Positions 44,158 through 55,700 of a stretch of DNA of 64,000 nucleotides are shown here, piece by piece. The stretch spans positions 62,001 through 126,000 of the forward strand of contig JABSSW010000014.1 in the NCBI GenBank assembly GCA_018902385.1, read 5' to 3'. The position numbers and the translations under genes were made by a program. The notes beneath the pieces are model-generated. The model worked only from the letters and a program-made list of their open reading frames with translations, was not told where the DNA came from and did not search any database. The DNA comes from Physcia stellaris. Lineage: Eukaryota; Ascomycota; Lecanoromycetes; Caliciales; Physciaceae. How positions within the stretch are numbered: position 1 is the first letter of the stretch; the number at the start of each line of letters is the position of its first letter.

Positions 44158-44640
44158 GATGTATACAATATGAATGAAACAAAATGATTCTGACGAGTAA
44201 TGTCTGATAATATTCTTTCGAGCGAATCAACAGAAAATATCAAAAAAGACAAAGTCAAAATAACGACGACTTTATGCATCAATGTTTCTGACTCGCATAA
44301 ACTCAAATCATGATTGATTGAAATTGTCATGAATTTTCGAGCGTTCGAATTTCATGATGTAAACGTCGAAAATCTACGTATGATGTGACGAAACAATCGA
44401 TTTGCTTGAATGATTGATAAAATATTTGACGAATATCTGAACTGATTTCGAAAAAAAATATTCAACAAAAAATGCGTGCTTTTAATAAATGACTTTTCGA
44501 CGCATGAAATCGATATTGACTTACGAGAATTGAAAAAAAAACGAATTCATGCAAAATATTAAGATTTTGTTTCTGTCGATCAACATCACGAACGTTTGTC
44601 AATCGCTCGATCAGAATATCATTGCGTCATGAAAATTGTG
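44158..44640 (+). pseudogene. Decayed pogo/Tigger transposase (DDE region)
   Basis: Reading the plus strand from 44158 gives DVYNMNET (family: DxYNxDETG, first catalytic Asp now Asn). It continues with CINVSDSHKLK, RAFEFHDVNVENL, RNNRFA-stop-M, IFDEYLN, CVLLINDFSTHE (second Asp kept) and, one frame later, NIKILFL and CQSLDQNIIAS. TGA stops sit where pogo/Tigger proteins usually have tryptophan (A-W-M, L-W-F, S-W-K). Such enzymes cut and paste at TA sites. The copy cannot encode a full protein. Confidence 0.88.
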
Positions 44641-45592
44641 ATATCGAAACAAATGATTTCGATATTGCGTGAAAAAATTCGATGCAAAATTCGAAAAAAA
44701 TTCACATCAAATCATCAACGTTCTGAAAGTCGTCAAGTGAATCGTTGAAATTTGAAAAAATGAAATCATCGTCGAAATCATCAACAACTGTTGAATCAAA
44801 TCAATCGTATTGACTTCGAATATGAGTGTATCAAATGATTCAAACAAACGACGATTTAATCGAAAACATGATCGAACAGTGCAGCAATTTTTTGAATCGA
44901 AACAAACTTTGCAAAACGTTCGATTGCAAATGATCAAAAATATCATTGTTTTGAAACGTAAAAATCGTACGTCTGACGTCAACGACTGATCGATCGCTCA
45001 TTACGATCGTTCAAAAATCGAAATAATAATCGATTCGATTGACAAAGACGACGAAAAAATTGTGAAAAAAATTATTATGAAATATCGATTTGAAAAACCA
45101 TTAACGAAATCAAAGTCGAAAGTGAAAAAAGTGAAATTCAAAATCATCGTCAAAATCGCTATTGCGACTTTAAAATTTATTCAATTGTACGAAAAACAAC
45201 AAAAACATGACGATATTGAAATCATTCGTCAACTTGAACGATATAAACGAGAAGTCGAGCGAAAAAAACAATATGTCGATCAACAAATAGAATTAAATCG
45301 ATGATTAAAATAATTGAATAATTGATTTGCATTTGATTTGCGAAAAATTTTCGCACTCATACGTTGATGTAAAGACTGCAAAAATGAACGAATTGATTCC
45401 TTAATAAATCAAAAGATCTCGCTGAAGACATATGATCGATTTGTATGGAGATTTGGCTCGATATCTCTGGAAATAAGTTGCGATAGTTTGTTCAGAAAGG
45501 TTTAGCTTCTAGGGTTGTAGCATAACCCTAGATTTCAACCATTTGGCTTACAAGGAGTTTCGGGTTACAAGGAGTTTATGCCTTCGAAATTT

Positions 45593-45618
45593 CGACTCCC
45601 TGTAACGAGGGTTTACTG
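45593..45618 (-). repeat. Right terminal inverted repeat of the transposon
   Basis: 26 bp, exact reverse complement of the left end, followed by the TA duplication at 45619-45620. Confidence 0.97.
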
Positions 45619-45620
45619 TA

Positions 45621-46256
45621 CCACCCGCAGCCGAACGCTATGCTAAGACTCCAGATAAAAGCCGATGTAGATACAATAATAATGAGAAGGCTGGGAAAGT
45701 CGTTGAGAAGGTAGTCAAGGAGACGGGACTCCACGTTGGATACGAAGATGTTTGAGTCTAAATCGAGCCGGTGGACTCTGAAGGTATATTAGGTCTGCGA
45801 GGCTATCATGCATTACATGGGTTTTCGTCGTCACTCAATTCCATCTTCAGAAGCTTCACATTTTGTCGCCCACCTCACCGTACCTGCCGGACTCGGATAC
45901 ATGCTGACAAGGGAACGGAGAGGCGCGATCACAGTCCCAATTCGAAACAAAAACCTTTCTGATTCGCACAAGCTCCGGGGCTACTCTGGAATTTCCTTCG
46001 TGAATCTGCTTACGTCTTTTGATTCTCCGTGACTGTGCAAAACATTTGTAGATTCGAGATCTGCAGCTGGTAAATCATACTACTTCAGCCCAATGATATC
46101 CCCACGACATTGTGCCAGCAAAGGTGAAGAGAAGCCTCCCAAATCCTGATAACTCCACCTCCATCCACGAACGCCATCTCCCTCGCTATGCATCCCAAAC
46201 AAGCATGCCTCCCTCCCCACTCCCCATTACATAACCCGCACCCCAACACGCACCCC
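45621..46256. other. Right flank of transposon: possible 3' exon, then intergenic
   Basis: A coding-looking frame on the plus strand at 45623-45755 reads PPAAERYAKTPDKS, then NNNEKAGKVVEKVVKETG, and ends HVGYEDV-stop. It has no start of its own and follows a possible acceptor (ccgcag, ending 45630). It may be the 3' part of the gene hit by the transposon. The rest, to 46256, shows nothing recognisable; it is the 3' side of TAF10. Confidence 0.4.
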
Positions 46257-47020
46257 CTACCGATAAAACTCCCCCCTCTTAACATTAACCCCATACTCCC
46301 CAACCGCACACCCCAAATCCTCCATAGTAAGCACCGCCCTCCCCTGCGCGCCACCCCCGCCCCCGCCCCCATACCCACTCCTCTGCACGCCCAACACATG
46401 CGCCGTGCTCTTATCGCCCTTGCCGCCTCCCGTTTCCCCCTCCTCCCTCCTTTCCGCCCGCGGCAACAACGCCCGGCTGGCCTGGCGCGGTGGTGGCGGC
46501 GGCGGTGGTGTTCGCGGAGCGCATGCGGCTGTATTGGTAGGCGTCGGCGGCGATGTCGGCGATGAATTTCTGGGTTGCGAGACCGAGGAGGCGTTGCAGG
46601 GGGAGGGGCGTGGTGGTGGGGGGGAGGCCGGCGAGGAGGAGGTGGTGCGCTGTTACGGCGTCGGGGATCTGGGTCGGGGTGTTAGTTGGGTTGTTCTTCT
46701 GCTTTTATTCTTTCTTCTTTTTTTGGGATGGGAGGAGGGGAAAAGGGGGGGAGGGGGAGAGGGGAAGGGGAGAGGCATACGATAGGCGCGTAGTCATCCA
46801 TCTTGGACAGGAATTCGCGCAGGCTGATGTCTTTCTTTGTGGGCGCGGGCGGGGGCTCTGGGATTGCTTCGACGGTTGCTTCGGGCGATGGAGGTGCGGG
46901 CTGCGGGTTGAGGTCCATGTCGATGTCTACGTCGAGGGTGCCGTCGAGGGTTTGGTCTGGTCCTGGGTCAGGCGAGGGCTCGGGGTCTGGAGCTTGCGTG
47001 GTTGAGGGTCCGTCTGCCAT
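46257..47020 (-). CDS. taf10: TAF10, TFIID (and probably SAGA) subunit
   Basis: Exon 1 (46781-47020) has an acidic, proline-rich N-terminus, then [16 protein letters not shown] 112-bp intron (gtatgc donor, cccag acceptor) leads to exon 2 with [30 protein letters not shown] and YSRMRS, the TAF10 histone-fold. The last part, [20 protein letters not shown] to EFYR-stop, is the highly conserved end but lies in another frame. A 61-nt removal (46410-46470, gttgtt...ataag) would restore it and give 196 residues. The donor is poor and there is no good branch site, so a frameshift or sequencing error in the G+C-rich loop is also possible. TAF10 is a structural subunit of TFIID and SAGA in RNA polymerase II transcription. 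Confidence 0.88.
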
Positions 47021-47637
47021 TTTGAGCGGTTGGGTTTCTGGATGAAGCTAAAGGGTGAGTGAAGCCTGCGCTTGTGAATGGCGCTTCAAGGAGGGGAATG
47101 GCTTGTGAAAAAGGTACTTGGATGTGATGGCTTTCGTTCAACACCGCAAGCATCTCGGATTTAGACGGATTTAATTACGATAAGCGCGGTAGGCGCTCAC
47201 ATTGATAAGATAAGATGCTGAAAGAAGTAGAGGAAAGGAGTTAAATCAGATTCTTCAATTTTTCACAGGCATTTCACTCTGTAAGCTTCGGACGTAGGTG
47301 TTTCATTTTTGGTTAAAACAACAATAATTCGGGTCTAGGATATATACAAGTCTTCTGAATACTGAATTGATCACGAAATAGTATAAAGTATGTTTCCTGG
47401 AACTCATGTAGTATCTCCCATCCTCCCTACGCTGATTCGGCTCCTACAACAATGCCTATGCAAGATCGGAGGCCAGCCACCGAGTCTCTTATTGCTCGCT
47501 ATCTGATGAGAGGGGACGTGAGAGCTCCGTACCATAGCTGGGCTGCTTGTATTTTTGCACAGAGAAAGGACTTAAGCGAGCATTAATCGCCAGTCGAACA
47601 TAGCGTGCAGATGAGCGAAGAACTTTGCTGGCACTGC
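47021..47637. other. Intergenic: TAF10 promoter and TRF-like gene 3' region
   Basis: 617 bp without a supported ORF. Both neighbours are on the minus strand. Confidence 0.5.
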
Positions 47638-50549
47638 TCATCCACCACCTGATCTGACTCCTTTGGCCTCGGCAACAGCCAAATCAACCATGGCTTGAAA
47701 GTTTGAAGTCACTGGATTCTCAGCACTATAATCAACCATGTTTGCCTCGGGCGCGTAGGAAACTTGTGGAAGTCCGTGAGGAACATTCGTAAGATGTAGA
47801 GGGAACTCGTTCCGACGCGTATGTTCGGCTTCTGCATCTCCCATCGCCATCCCTTGATTCCCACTATTCGATTGCGCTGCGCCGTGACCTGGGTTCCCTG
47901 CGTTACCGTTAAACGCCGCGTTGTTGTCAGAGTCTTGTGCCGAATCAGGCCCATAAGCAAGTGCGAAAACCCCTTCCACATGCGCACGCTCCTCGCTATC
48001 AATCTCCCTCTCCTTAGCCTCGTTTTTAGCCGCTTGGCCAGGCGCTCTCGTTTTGAGTTCGCCTGTGACAAATTGTAAATAATATGGTACTTCTATGCCA
48101 CTCTTGAGGAAGAAGAGTTTCAAGTTCCGGGCTTTGTCTTTGAGCTGGACTTGGTTACGATCTTTCAAGGTCTCGTTGATAGTACCGCCTGGGCCAAACA
48201 TGGCAAGGATTTGACTCCAATGTGGGCCTTTGACTCGGTCTAGTCCGGCCATCAAGGCGTTCTCTTCCTCGTGTGACCAAGGACGCCGCTGGCTAGGGTG
48301 GCCCGTCCGACGATTAGTTGGTGAAGCCTTGGCCGTTGCCGCTTGACGGGCTCGTTCGTACAACACCTGGGTCGGCGCGGATTGCGTGGGGTGAGGATTA
48401 ACAGGCTGATCGCCATAGAATTGCTGCTGCACATTCATATTGACTGGAACTGTGCCAAATTGAGGCTGTGGACTTTGATCAGTGGGAAATGAACCATTGT
48501 TGTAGAATATATGCGGAGGTGGAGGAGGATACTGATATTGCGTATTTGGTACTGTTTGCGGAAGGCCACGGGTTACCTCGTTATCGATCTCGCCAGGGTG
48601 TGTGTCAAGCTGCAAGTCATCCTGTGGGGTATTTTGTTGTTGGGCTTGCGGGTAGGCTGTAACTTCCAGTGAGACGCCTTGATGGAAGCCAGGCTCCTGA
48701 ACATTATGATTGGGAGGATCTAATCCTTTTGCTACTACGTCATCTGAAGGTGCAGTAGAATTGTTGTGTGAGATGATGCCATTGGCGGCCTCTCCTGCAG
48801 AAAGTTGGCCATTATCTGGCTGCTCATTCCGCTGGACGTCCTGAAGATCTGGTTCTTTCCGAGGAACAAAGTAATTAGGTGTTCGTCCTGGAGGTCCATT
48901 TTTCTGGATCTATTACAGGTGTAAGCATGATCCGAGTAAAACCCTGAGAGGACGCACTGGTTGCCCGAGGAGTGACTCAAAATTCTTGCTGATGTAATTG
49001 CTGATGTCTCGCAGGAAGTCCTCCCATGCGTAACGTCTGCTCAATGCGTCCACGTCCTGAAAGTCTGGATCTGTCATCAATGCCTGGCTTCGGTTCCGTG
49101 CTCTTTGCAGGAATTCAGTCTCGCTTGGAGCCAGCAGCCTTGAGCCAAAGGTTGGTGCCCCTTTCCTGGCCAGTAGCCGTTCTTCCATATCAGTAGGGAA
49201 AATATCATTTAATAGCTCTTCCTTCGGATGTTGGTCATAGCTCCGAGCAGATATAAACGCTTGTGTTTTGAGATCGAGAAACAATTGACCCTGATTTTTC
49301 AAAAGTCGTCCACCTTCACCAACAAAAGTATCCAGGAAGTACTCGTTCAGATGGTAAAAGCCAACATCCTGACCACCAAAAACGCTTGAGACAAACGTGG
49401 CCAGGTTTGCTTTACGAATCGTTTCAACCTGAGCACGATCGGTCAATTCCAACTCTTGATGTGAAAGAAAGGGTTCTTGGACAGAGTAAACTTTCTTGGT
49501 GTGATCGAACAACGATTTCAGGGTAGCGTAAGCTTGTCCGGCCTCGGAATCGGGATCCTCGGTTATCGTCACTATCTCCCGGTAGGTTGACTTTGCCAGC
49601 ACATTCAGTATTTGTACAGACTTCACGAATCAGCCAGCGTATATTCGGAGTGTGGTCTCAAATCTCACCAGGTTCTCAAGTATGGGCAGACTCTGAATTT
49701 TGAGATGTGCGCTAGCACCCAATGGTAAGAAGCTCTCCGTATCGACGACGCCTATTCCATTCAGGCCTTTGGTTGCAAAGTGCTCATCGATTGTCTCACC
49801 ATGTTTTATGATGCTTTCAATAACAGTTGATAGGTCCGGGGCTGCTGATCGGATGAACGGTTGGCGAGCCTCAAGGTTGGCGTCTGTCACACTGTCAGCT
49901 CCTTGCGTCAACTCACAAACGATGGCCTTGCCGTACCGTTTGATGGAGGATCGCTCCCAAGGCCAATATCATTCGAGGCCACACTCGCCCTCTGAGTTCC
50001 TCGCAATCTCCGCAAAGCACTTCCAGCTATTGTAGATTGATCTGGATCTGTATTTGTAGCTTGAGACCTGGTTGACGCGTTATACGAGAGAAGAGGGTCG
50101 ACCTGTACGTTTTCCGAAAGATCGGGCTGTTCTCCGCAGCTATCCAGTGTGGGGAGCTCCGATTGACTTAGATTCGCATCGGTACTATGAGTTTTGTGAC
50201 GAGTGAGTCGCTTTGTAGGCTGATGTTGATTGTCATCGTTGCTGGAGTCAATGCGGCGCCTTTTGCGCAATCGACTACCAACAGTCTCGAAGTCATCATT
50301 GCGAGGGGAAGTAGGTTTGGCCGTGGATTCGTTATCCTTCAAATCCCCTATAGGGCCATGAAATCAGCTTGACTAACATGCTAGTAAAATGCCCGGGAAA
50401 AAGTAGGAGTAAAGACGTCGCACGGTTACTGGAAGCGTGATATGGGTAACACTACCTGGATCTGTGGGTCGTCCTCGTCCAGAACCTTTGTTTGGTTGAA
50501 CCGCATCGGTAATAACGGGAGCAGATCGCTTGCCTCGCGTAGTGACCAT
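47638..50549 (-). CDS. taz1: Telomere repeat-binding factor (Taz1/TRF-like)
   Basis: Five exons fit: 50456-50549, 49937-50347, 49669-49883, 48958-49620 and 47638-48909, with introns of 108, 53, 48 and 48 bp. The product has 884 residues. The N-terminus is basic ([10 protein letters not shown]). A helical region from about 190 to 440 ([31 protein letters not shown]) has the look of the TRF homology dimerisation domain. Near 660-725 a C-terminal Myb domain follows ([29 protein letters not shown]) with the telobox [11 protein letters not shown]. The telobox Myb is the hallmark of proteins that bind double-stranded telomeric repeats (Taz1, TRF1/2). It should cap telomeres as part of shelterin. 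Exon borders were chosen for phase and branch signals; the second intron (gtacgg donor) is the least certain. Confidence 0.88.
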
Positions 50550-52781
50550 CGTCAGATCGGCGGACGGGCGTATTCTCGGCTTGCGCAGGATCGAAATGGA
50601 AGTTGATACTGTCGAGACTGTGCACATTTTAGGCTTAGTCTACCCGTGGCTGACTGGAAAGTTTACCCGAAGAAGCCAAGAACTGTCTAACCGATGTTTA
50701 GGTCGGATCATGCTAAGAAGAGAGGACCATCTCGTATCTAAATACAACCTTGAAGTTCCTCACAATCAAAGTCGCCAGAATGAGCATATGTAGTATCATG
50801 ATGGTACAGATATCCTCTCCAAACGGCACATTTCCACTGCGGTAATTGATCCAATGATCCATGGACCCCTCTGCTTCCAGCACGGCGACCTTATCCTTTG
50901 TAATGTCTACGCACAAAGATGATAGGTGCAGTCTCTTTTGCAACTGAAGATCAGTCGTCGGGATAGGGGTAAACCACACTTGAATCATGAGATAGAAACG
51001 AACCGACCAGCAGATCCACCGCATTATTGTATAACTGTAGGTTCATGATATGGTAACAGAGTCTGTGGCTATCCACGATGATAAGGGGCCTAAGATAGTC
51101 CTTTACTTTCATAACTTCTTGAGCATTGTCCATCCTCGAGCTCAAATACTCATCTTACGATGGTTCGTTGCTCGCTACTTGCTATTAGTCAAAGGGACCT
51201 TAGAAGTCGGTAATCCATTCTCCGTGTCTATTAATGACAGAGGTAATGTTGTACAAAGAAACCTAACTTCGTATGATCTTAGAATTGGACTTTCAAAAGG
51301 ATGTGTTATCGACTCTCCTAGGTATCGTCTATCAGATTCCCTGGTCAACCACTGAAGATTGAAAATGCATTAAGTGAGATTCTCAGTCAGTGATTGACCT
51401 AAACCATCGGCGTTGATCATGCTCATATTGATGAAGATGGAAAACCACTTTAGAGGTATTTCCAACTAGATTCCCTTGATCTGGAGATCCGCGAATCGTT
51501 TATGATCATATCCTTCTGGTTAAAATAACACTACTATTATGATTTACTAGGCTTGGACTTGCATCATAGGTCATCATCGCCTGAGCTCTTAATAAAACGA
51601 CGTTTCGAGATAAATGGACTCAGCAATTAGACTATGGTGAGTCTGCTGGGGGTTCGGACCCTCGTGACTTCAACCCACTGTCAAAAGCAAAAGAGATTCG
51701 ACCACTCCTGGTTAAAGTAGTCTATCCTTACAATCTTAAGGTACTCCAGTAGAATAGCACGGCTAGACTAAAGATAGATTTCTGGCATATGGGACTCTGC
51801 ATTGCCCCTTCTTGAACGCGACTTATCCGGTAGGAAAAGCAAGAAGAGGATGTGGCTGAGATCTAGTTTGGTGGTGCTTTCCTTAGAAAATGCGGTCCAA
51901 AATTTCCTTGAAAACTTCCTGCCCCATTCCAAGCCTCAACTCCTCAAACAACTCATCGTCCCCTCCCTCAGCAATTTAACCCACCACTTCCAGCTCCAGC
52001 TTTAGAATCTTGTGCTTTATTTGCTAGCTTTCCGGTCTCCTTTTCCTCCTTCCAGAGGCTGTGATGCTAGTGAGCTGTTGATCCCTGGTGAGTGTTGCTC
52101 TCTCTTTGCTCATGCGGTACGATGACGATCGTCCACATCCTCTATCATGATCACCATCCAAGACTTATCTCCATTCATACTGGAGTTCTCAATGCGCGAC
52201 ATGAAAATGGGCTCTTCTGATAATGGTCCAAAGGCTTTGCTGATTCCACTGGCAGTTACAATACATCTCGCTCTAAATCGGCGTGCTCACTTCTTGATCG
52301 AGCTACTGCCTTCAGCTCTGTGGCATTGGAGCCTCCAGGATTCAAGCCAGATCAAGTTGGTACTCCAGCAAAGTTCGACAACGGCGTCGACAGCCGTTCG
52401 TACAATACCGCGAAGTCTATCCTCTTCTACACTCCAACACTTTCCAAGCCCTCGATTACTGAACAAGGCTGGCATTTCATTGAGATAACAGAGCTTTCCA
52501 CGCGTAACAAACCCTCTCCCTCAGGGTCTTCAATCTGGTCAAGTTTCCAAGATTATGAGAGCTTCAACTCAGGACCTTCCAGATCAGCTATTGTCCAAGC
52601 GAAGCAATACATCCTAGTGGTAGAGCTTCCAAGTTCTGTTTTCATTTAGCGATATCGCTGACACAAACACAAGGTTGGGCTTCTCACCCGGACAGAAGCC
52701 AAAATAATTCCATAATTATCCGATCTCGAGTTGCGTGGTTCCACCTCAAAAGAATTTCATTCTTCCCGAAGGTTGACGAAG
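50550..52781. other. 2.2-kb intergenic stretch; one open block without a start
   Basis: Mostly short ORFs without domains. On the plus strand at about 52223-52649 a frame without ATG reads like coding sequence (Ser/Thr-rich, with EQGWHFIEITELS and QAKQYILVVELP). It could be an exon of an unrecognised gene or chance. It contains the promoter of the TRF-like gene (left) and of the 1234-residue gene (right), which are divergent. Confidence 0.4.
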
Positions 52782-55700
52782 ATGTCTGGACCTACACCTG
52801 CTACCGGCGACACCAAGGTGATGGACTGGGTCGAGCAACAAGCCCTAGGAGACGGGATAGATAGTATCGTAGGCGAAGTGAACAAAACACCCTACCAACA
52901 GCAGACTACGAATCCAGAGGGCAGAGTTTATGACATTCAGACCCTACTGGACATCTGCGCCGCTACAGATTTGAGCAACATCCACTTACGCATCCATCAA
53001 GGTGCACTTCATGGTATGTCGAAGATTCCATTGCCCTCACAGTTGTTTCTATCAAGGGGTACGGTCTGTTTAGCTTTCGAGCCCATTCTCTCTGTATCCC
53101 CTCCTCTGTTTTGTTCCCATATACTTTTCTTTTTGCGCATAAGCCCCAGTACGCCTTGCGTTTGATCCTTTTGAAAAAAGAAATACCTCACGTCGACCGG
53201 TAGAACTCCCTGTAGCCAAGACTAAATCTTACGCCACAGAAAATGTCTTCAAGACTACAAACGTGTTGCCAGTGTCTAGGCGCCATATACGCTCTCGTGG
53301 ATTGTCCGAAGTCTCACGGCCATCCATTGGATCCGATGAAGAAGACGTCCTTCTTGTAGGTCGCTTGTCATATCCTGTGCGACAGCCACATGCTGCACCC
53401 AAATCTTTGGCAGCACAGAATCAAGGCTTTCGACACATGGCCATTCGTCAGCCAAATCGACCACCTCCAAACATGATAGGAGCGAGAGTTGAAGGCTTCT
53501 TGTCCTTCCCACAAAAGCTACCTTCTCGGCAACCAAGCTCACCACCACGTCAACCTTTCTCCACTTCGTCAGAGCTGGCGCAACAGCACGCCGGCTTCCA
53601 ACGTTTCCTAAAGGAACACGCGTCGCCACCTCATCAAAGAGTGACGGCCGGAGGACGTATCGTCCCTGCGAATTGTCCACCACCGGTCTTCAATGTCAAT
53701 TCACTCACGGGAGCTATAAAGTCCCCCCCGCGGTCAGCTACTGGTGCAACTTCGCGCACTGGAAACTTTAATGATGCTTCAAAAGGCGCGGAAAACGCAT
53801 CCGGGCCACGTTTCGTATCAGCAGCTAGTAGACATGGCATTATCGTCTCCGAGGCATCTGAAAAATCCGGTACCACTCAGCCCTCTGCACCGCCGGAGAA
53901 GGTCACGAACCAGAATCTGCAGCAAGATGCAAATCATCAGAACCCGGCACATGACTCCATTCAGTTTCCATACAACCCAGCACCCATCATGCTATTGCAA
54001 GATGGCACCACGTTCGTGATGCAAAATGGGCTTCCGTACAGGGTGTATTCCAATGGTTTCCAAACCTTCACAGAAGCTGCACCTCTCTTATATGCTCAGC
54101 AAAACCCCTCACTTGGCTTTCCTAGTGCCACTTTGTTTCAGCAAAGCGTATCGTCTCAGCCACATCATGCATTACCGTATGAAGCCGTCCAGGATCCTTT
54201 AGTCAATGGCGATTCCATCTTGAACTCCTACCAACTCCACTCGAGGCAGGGAAGCTCCGAGCAAACTCTGCAGCACCAACATACATACCTGCGCAATGAA
54301 TTACAGAGCCTTGATAGATACATTGCTTTACATGGAAAGAAATTTGGGAGACACGAGCATCTTGCTTTTGTCGCCTTACGTAAGCAGCTCGTTCAAGAGC
54401 TTGATCAATATAGACGTCGCTTGAGCCGCGCCTCGAGCTCAGAGACTCGAAACCAGCTTTACCAGTACACCTCTCTGGGCGCTCAACACAGCACAAATCA
54501 GTCGGCCGACCGCGCAGGTGTCCCTGTCGGCTATGGATCAAGTGTTACTGGGCAAGGAAGGCGCCCTTTTAACCCTGACTCACGAACACCAGCACCTCTG
54601 AAAGTGGATGACAGCGGCAAGAACCAGCCTATGCCTGGTTTTTTCAGTAATAATGGAATCAATCAACTTAAGACGCCATCGGTGAAATCTAGTGCCGGAA
54701 CTAGTAGAATCCTTTCTCCAGAAGCACCCCCCTTCGTCCCAGGACAGCTACGTAGAACATCTGCCCGCAAAGTCGAATCTTGTATTCCCGACAACGAAAG
54801 TAAGGATGCCTTCTCAAACACTCAGGCTTTTTCGTCTCCGAGAGATGCTTCAGTGCCTGTTGGTAATGCACGCTCGCCCCAGCAAATGGCGAAAGCAGAA
54901 ATTGCACAGTCAGAGCATTCTCCGTCCTATGATGTGCGAACCGGCCAAGGTCGTCTATCTCATGCAAGGTACGGAACTTCAGGTTCATGGAGTGCCATGG
55001 AGGCTCTTGCGCCTGACGTTCACCAAAAAGACATCGCCTATGTTGAAGAGCTAGGCTTGAACTCTGCTTATGGAGTCAAGAAGTACTGCTCCACTGTCCT
55101 AGAGTTCCAGGAAGTAATCCGCCGGGTACGCGAACAAGCCAGACTCTACGGATGCAAAGGTGGCTCTAGCAAGGATCCTGAATTCGACGCTGAACAGGAT
55201 ATCCGATGGGCTATATCGGACTCGACGCCAGTCCCATTGCCGAAGAAGATACCAGACCATATTGCTTACCCTCGCCCTTGGTGCTGGAATGATAGCACCT
55301 TCAACATACACGCAGATAGGTCCGATTTGCGCAATACCAGTCCCGCCAAAGAGCAGCATGCTATGAACCTCAGCGGGGCCCAAATCTCCAACATCGACCT
55401 GAACAACCCCAAAGCACAGTCTCACGAGACAACTCCCCGAAGTACTGGCTACAGGTCAACGCGTTCTCCAGCTGCCGGACGTAACGATATTCCATCAACA
55501 GTTTTTGATAATGATGCAAGCCCTTCGACGCATGAAATCTCTTTTCAGAGCTCCAGGCAAGCCGCAATACTACGCGAGACTCGTAGCGTTTTAGGCAATC
55601 TTCCTTCGAATTCATTGACAAGAAATTCCGCATCCAAAGACTTGTACAATCGACCGAAGACTGGGTTTGCAAGTCCTGGTAGGCCTCGGGCAGACGAGGC

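Larger units (their letters stand above)
43125..45618 (+). mobile_element. Pogo/Tigger-type (Tc1-mariner) DNA transposon, 2494 bp, inactive
   Basis: The element has 26-bp perfect terminal inverted repeats (43125-43150 and 45593-45618, beginning CAGTAAACCCTCGTTA) flanked by TA target duplications at 43123-43124 and 45619-45620. The plus strand carries the remains of a DDE transposase of the pogo/Tigger/CENP-B type. The interior is A+T-rich and almost without CC or GG. Frames are broken by many TGA codons and at least one shift at a poly-A run near 44535. Subterminal TTACAAGGAGTTTCG repeats lie just inside each end. Intact ends and perfect inverted repeats suggest a fairly recent insertion that was then mutated strongly, as in fungal repeat-silencing. 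Confidence 0.93.

Noticed and set aside
45062-45304. 80-residue basic coiled-coil ORF
   Set aside because: Lies within the decayed transposon; probably a leftover of the transposase C-terminus, not a gene.
43381-45420. Classical RIP (CpA to TpA) as the cause of decay
   Set aside because: CA/TG dinucleotides remain frequent and stops are mostly TGA, whereas CC/GG is nearly absent.
43323-45446. A+T-rich block as a centromere or mitochondrial insertion
   Set aside because: It is bounded by perfect TIRs and TA duplications and carries transposase motifs.
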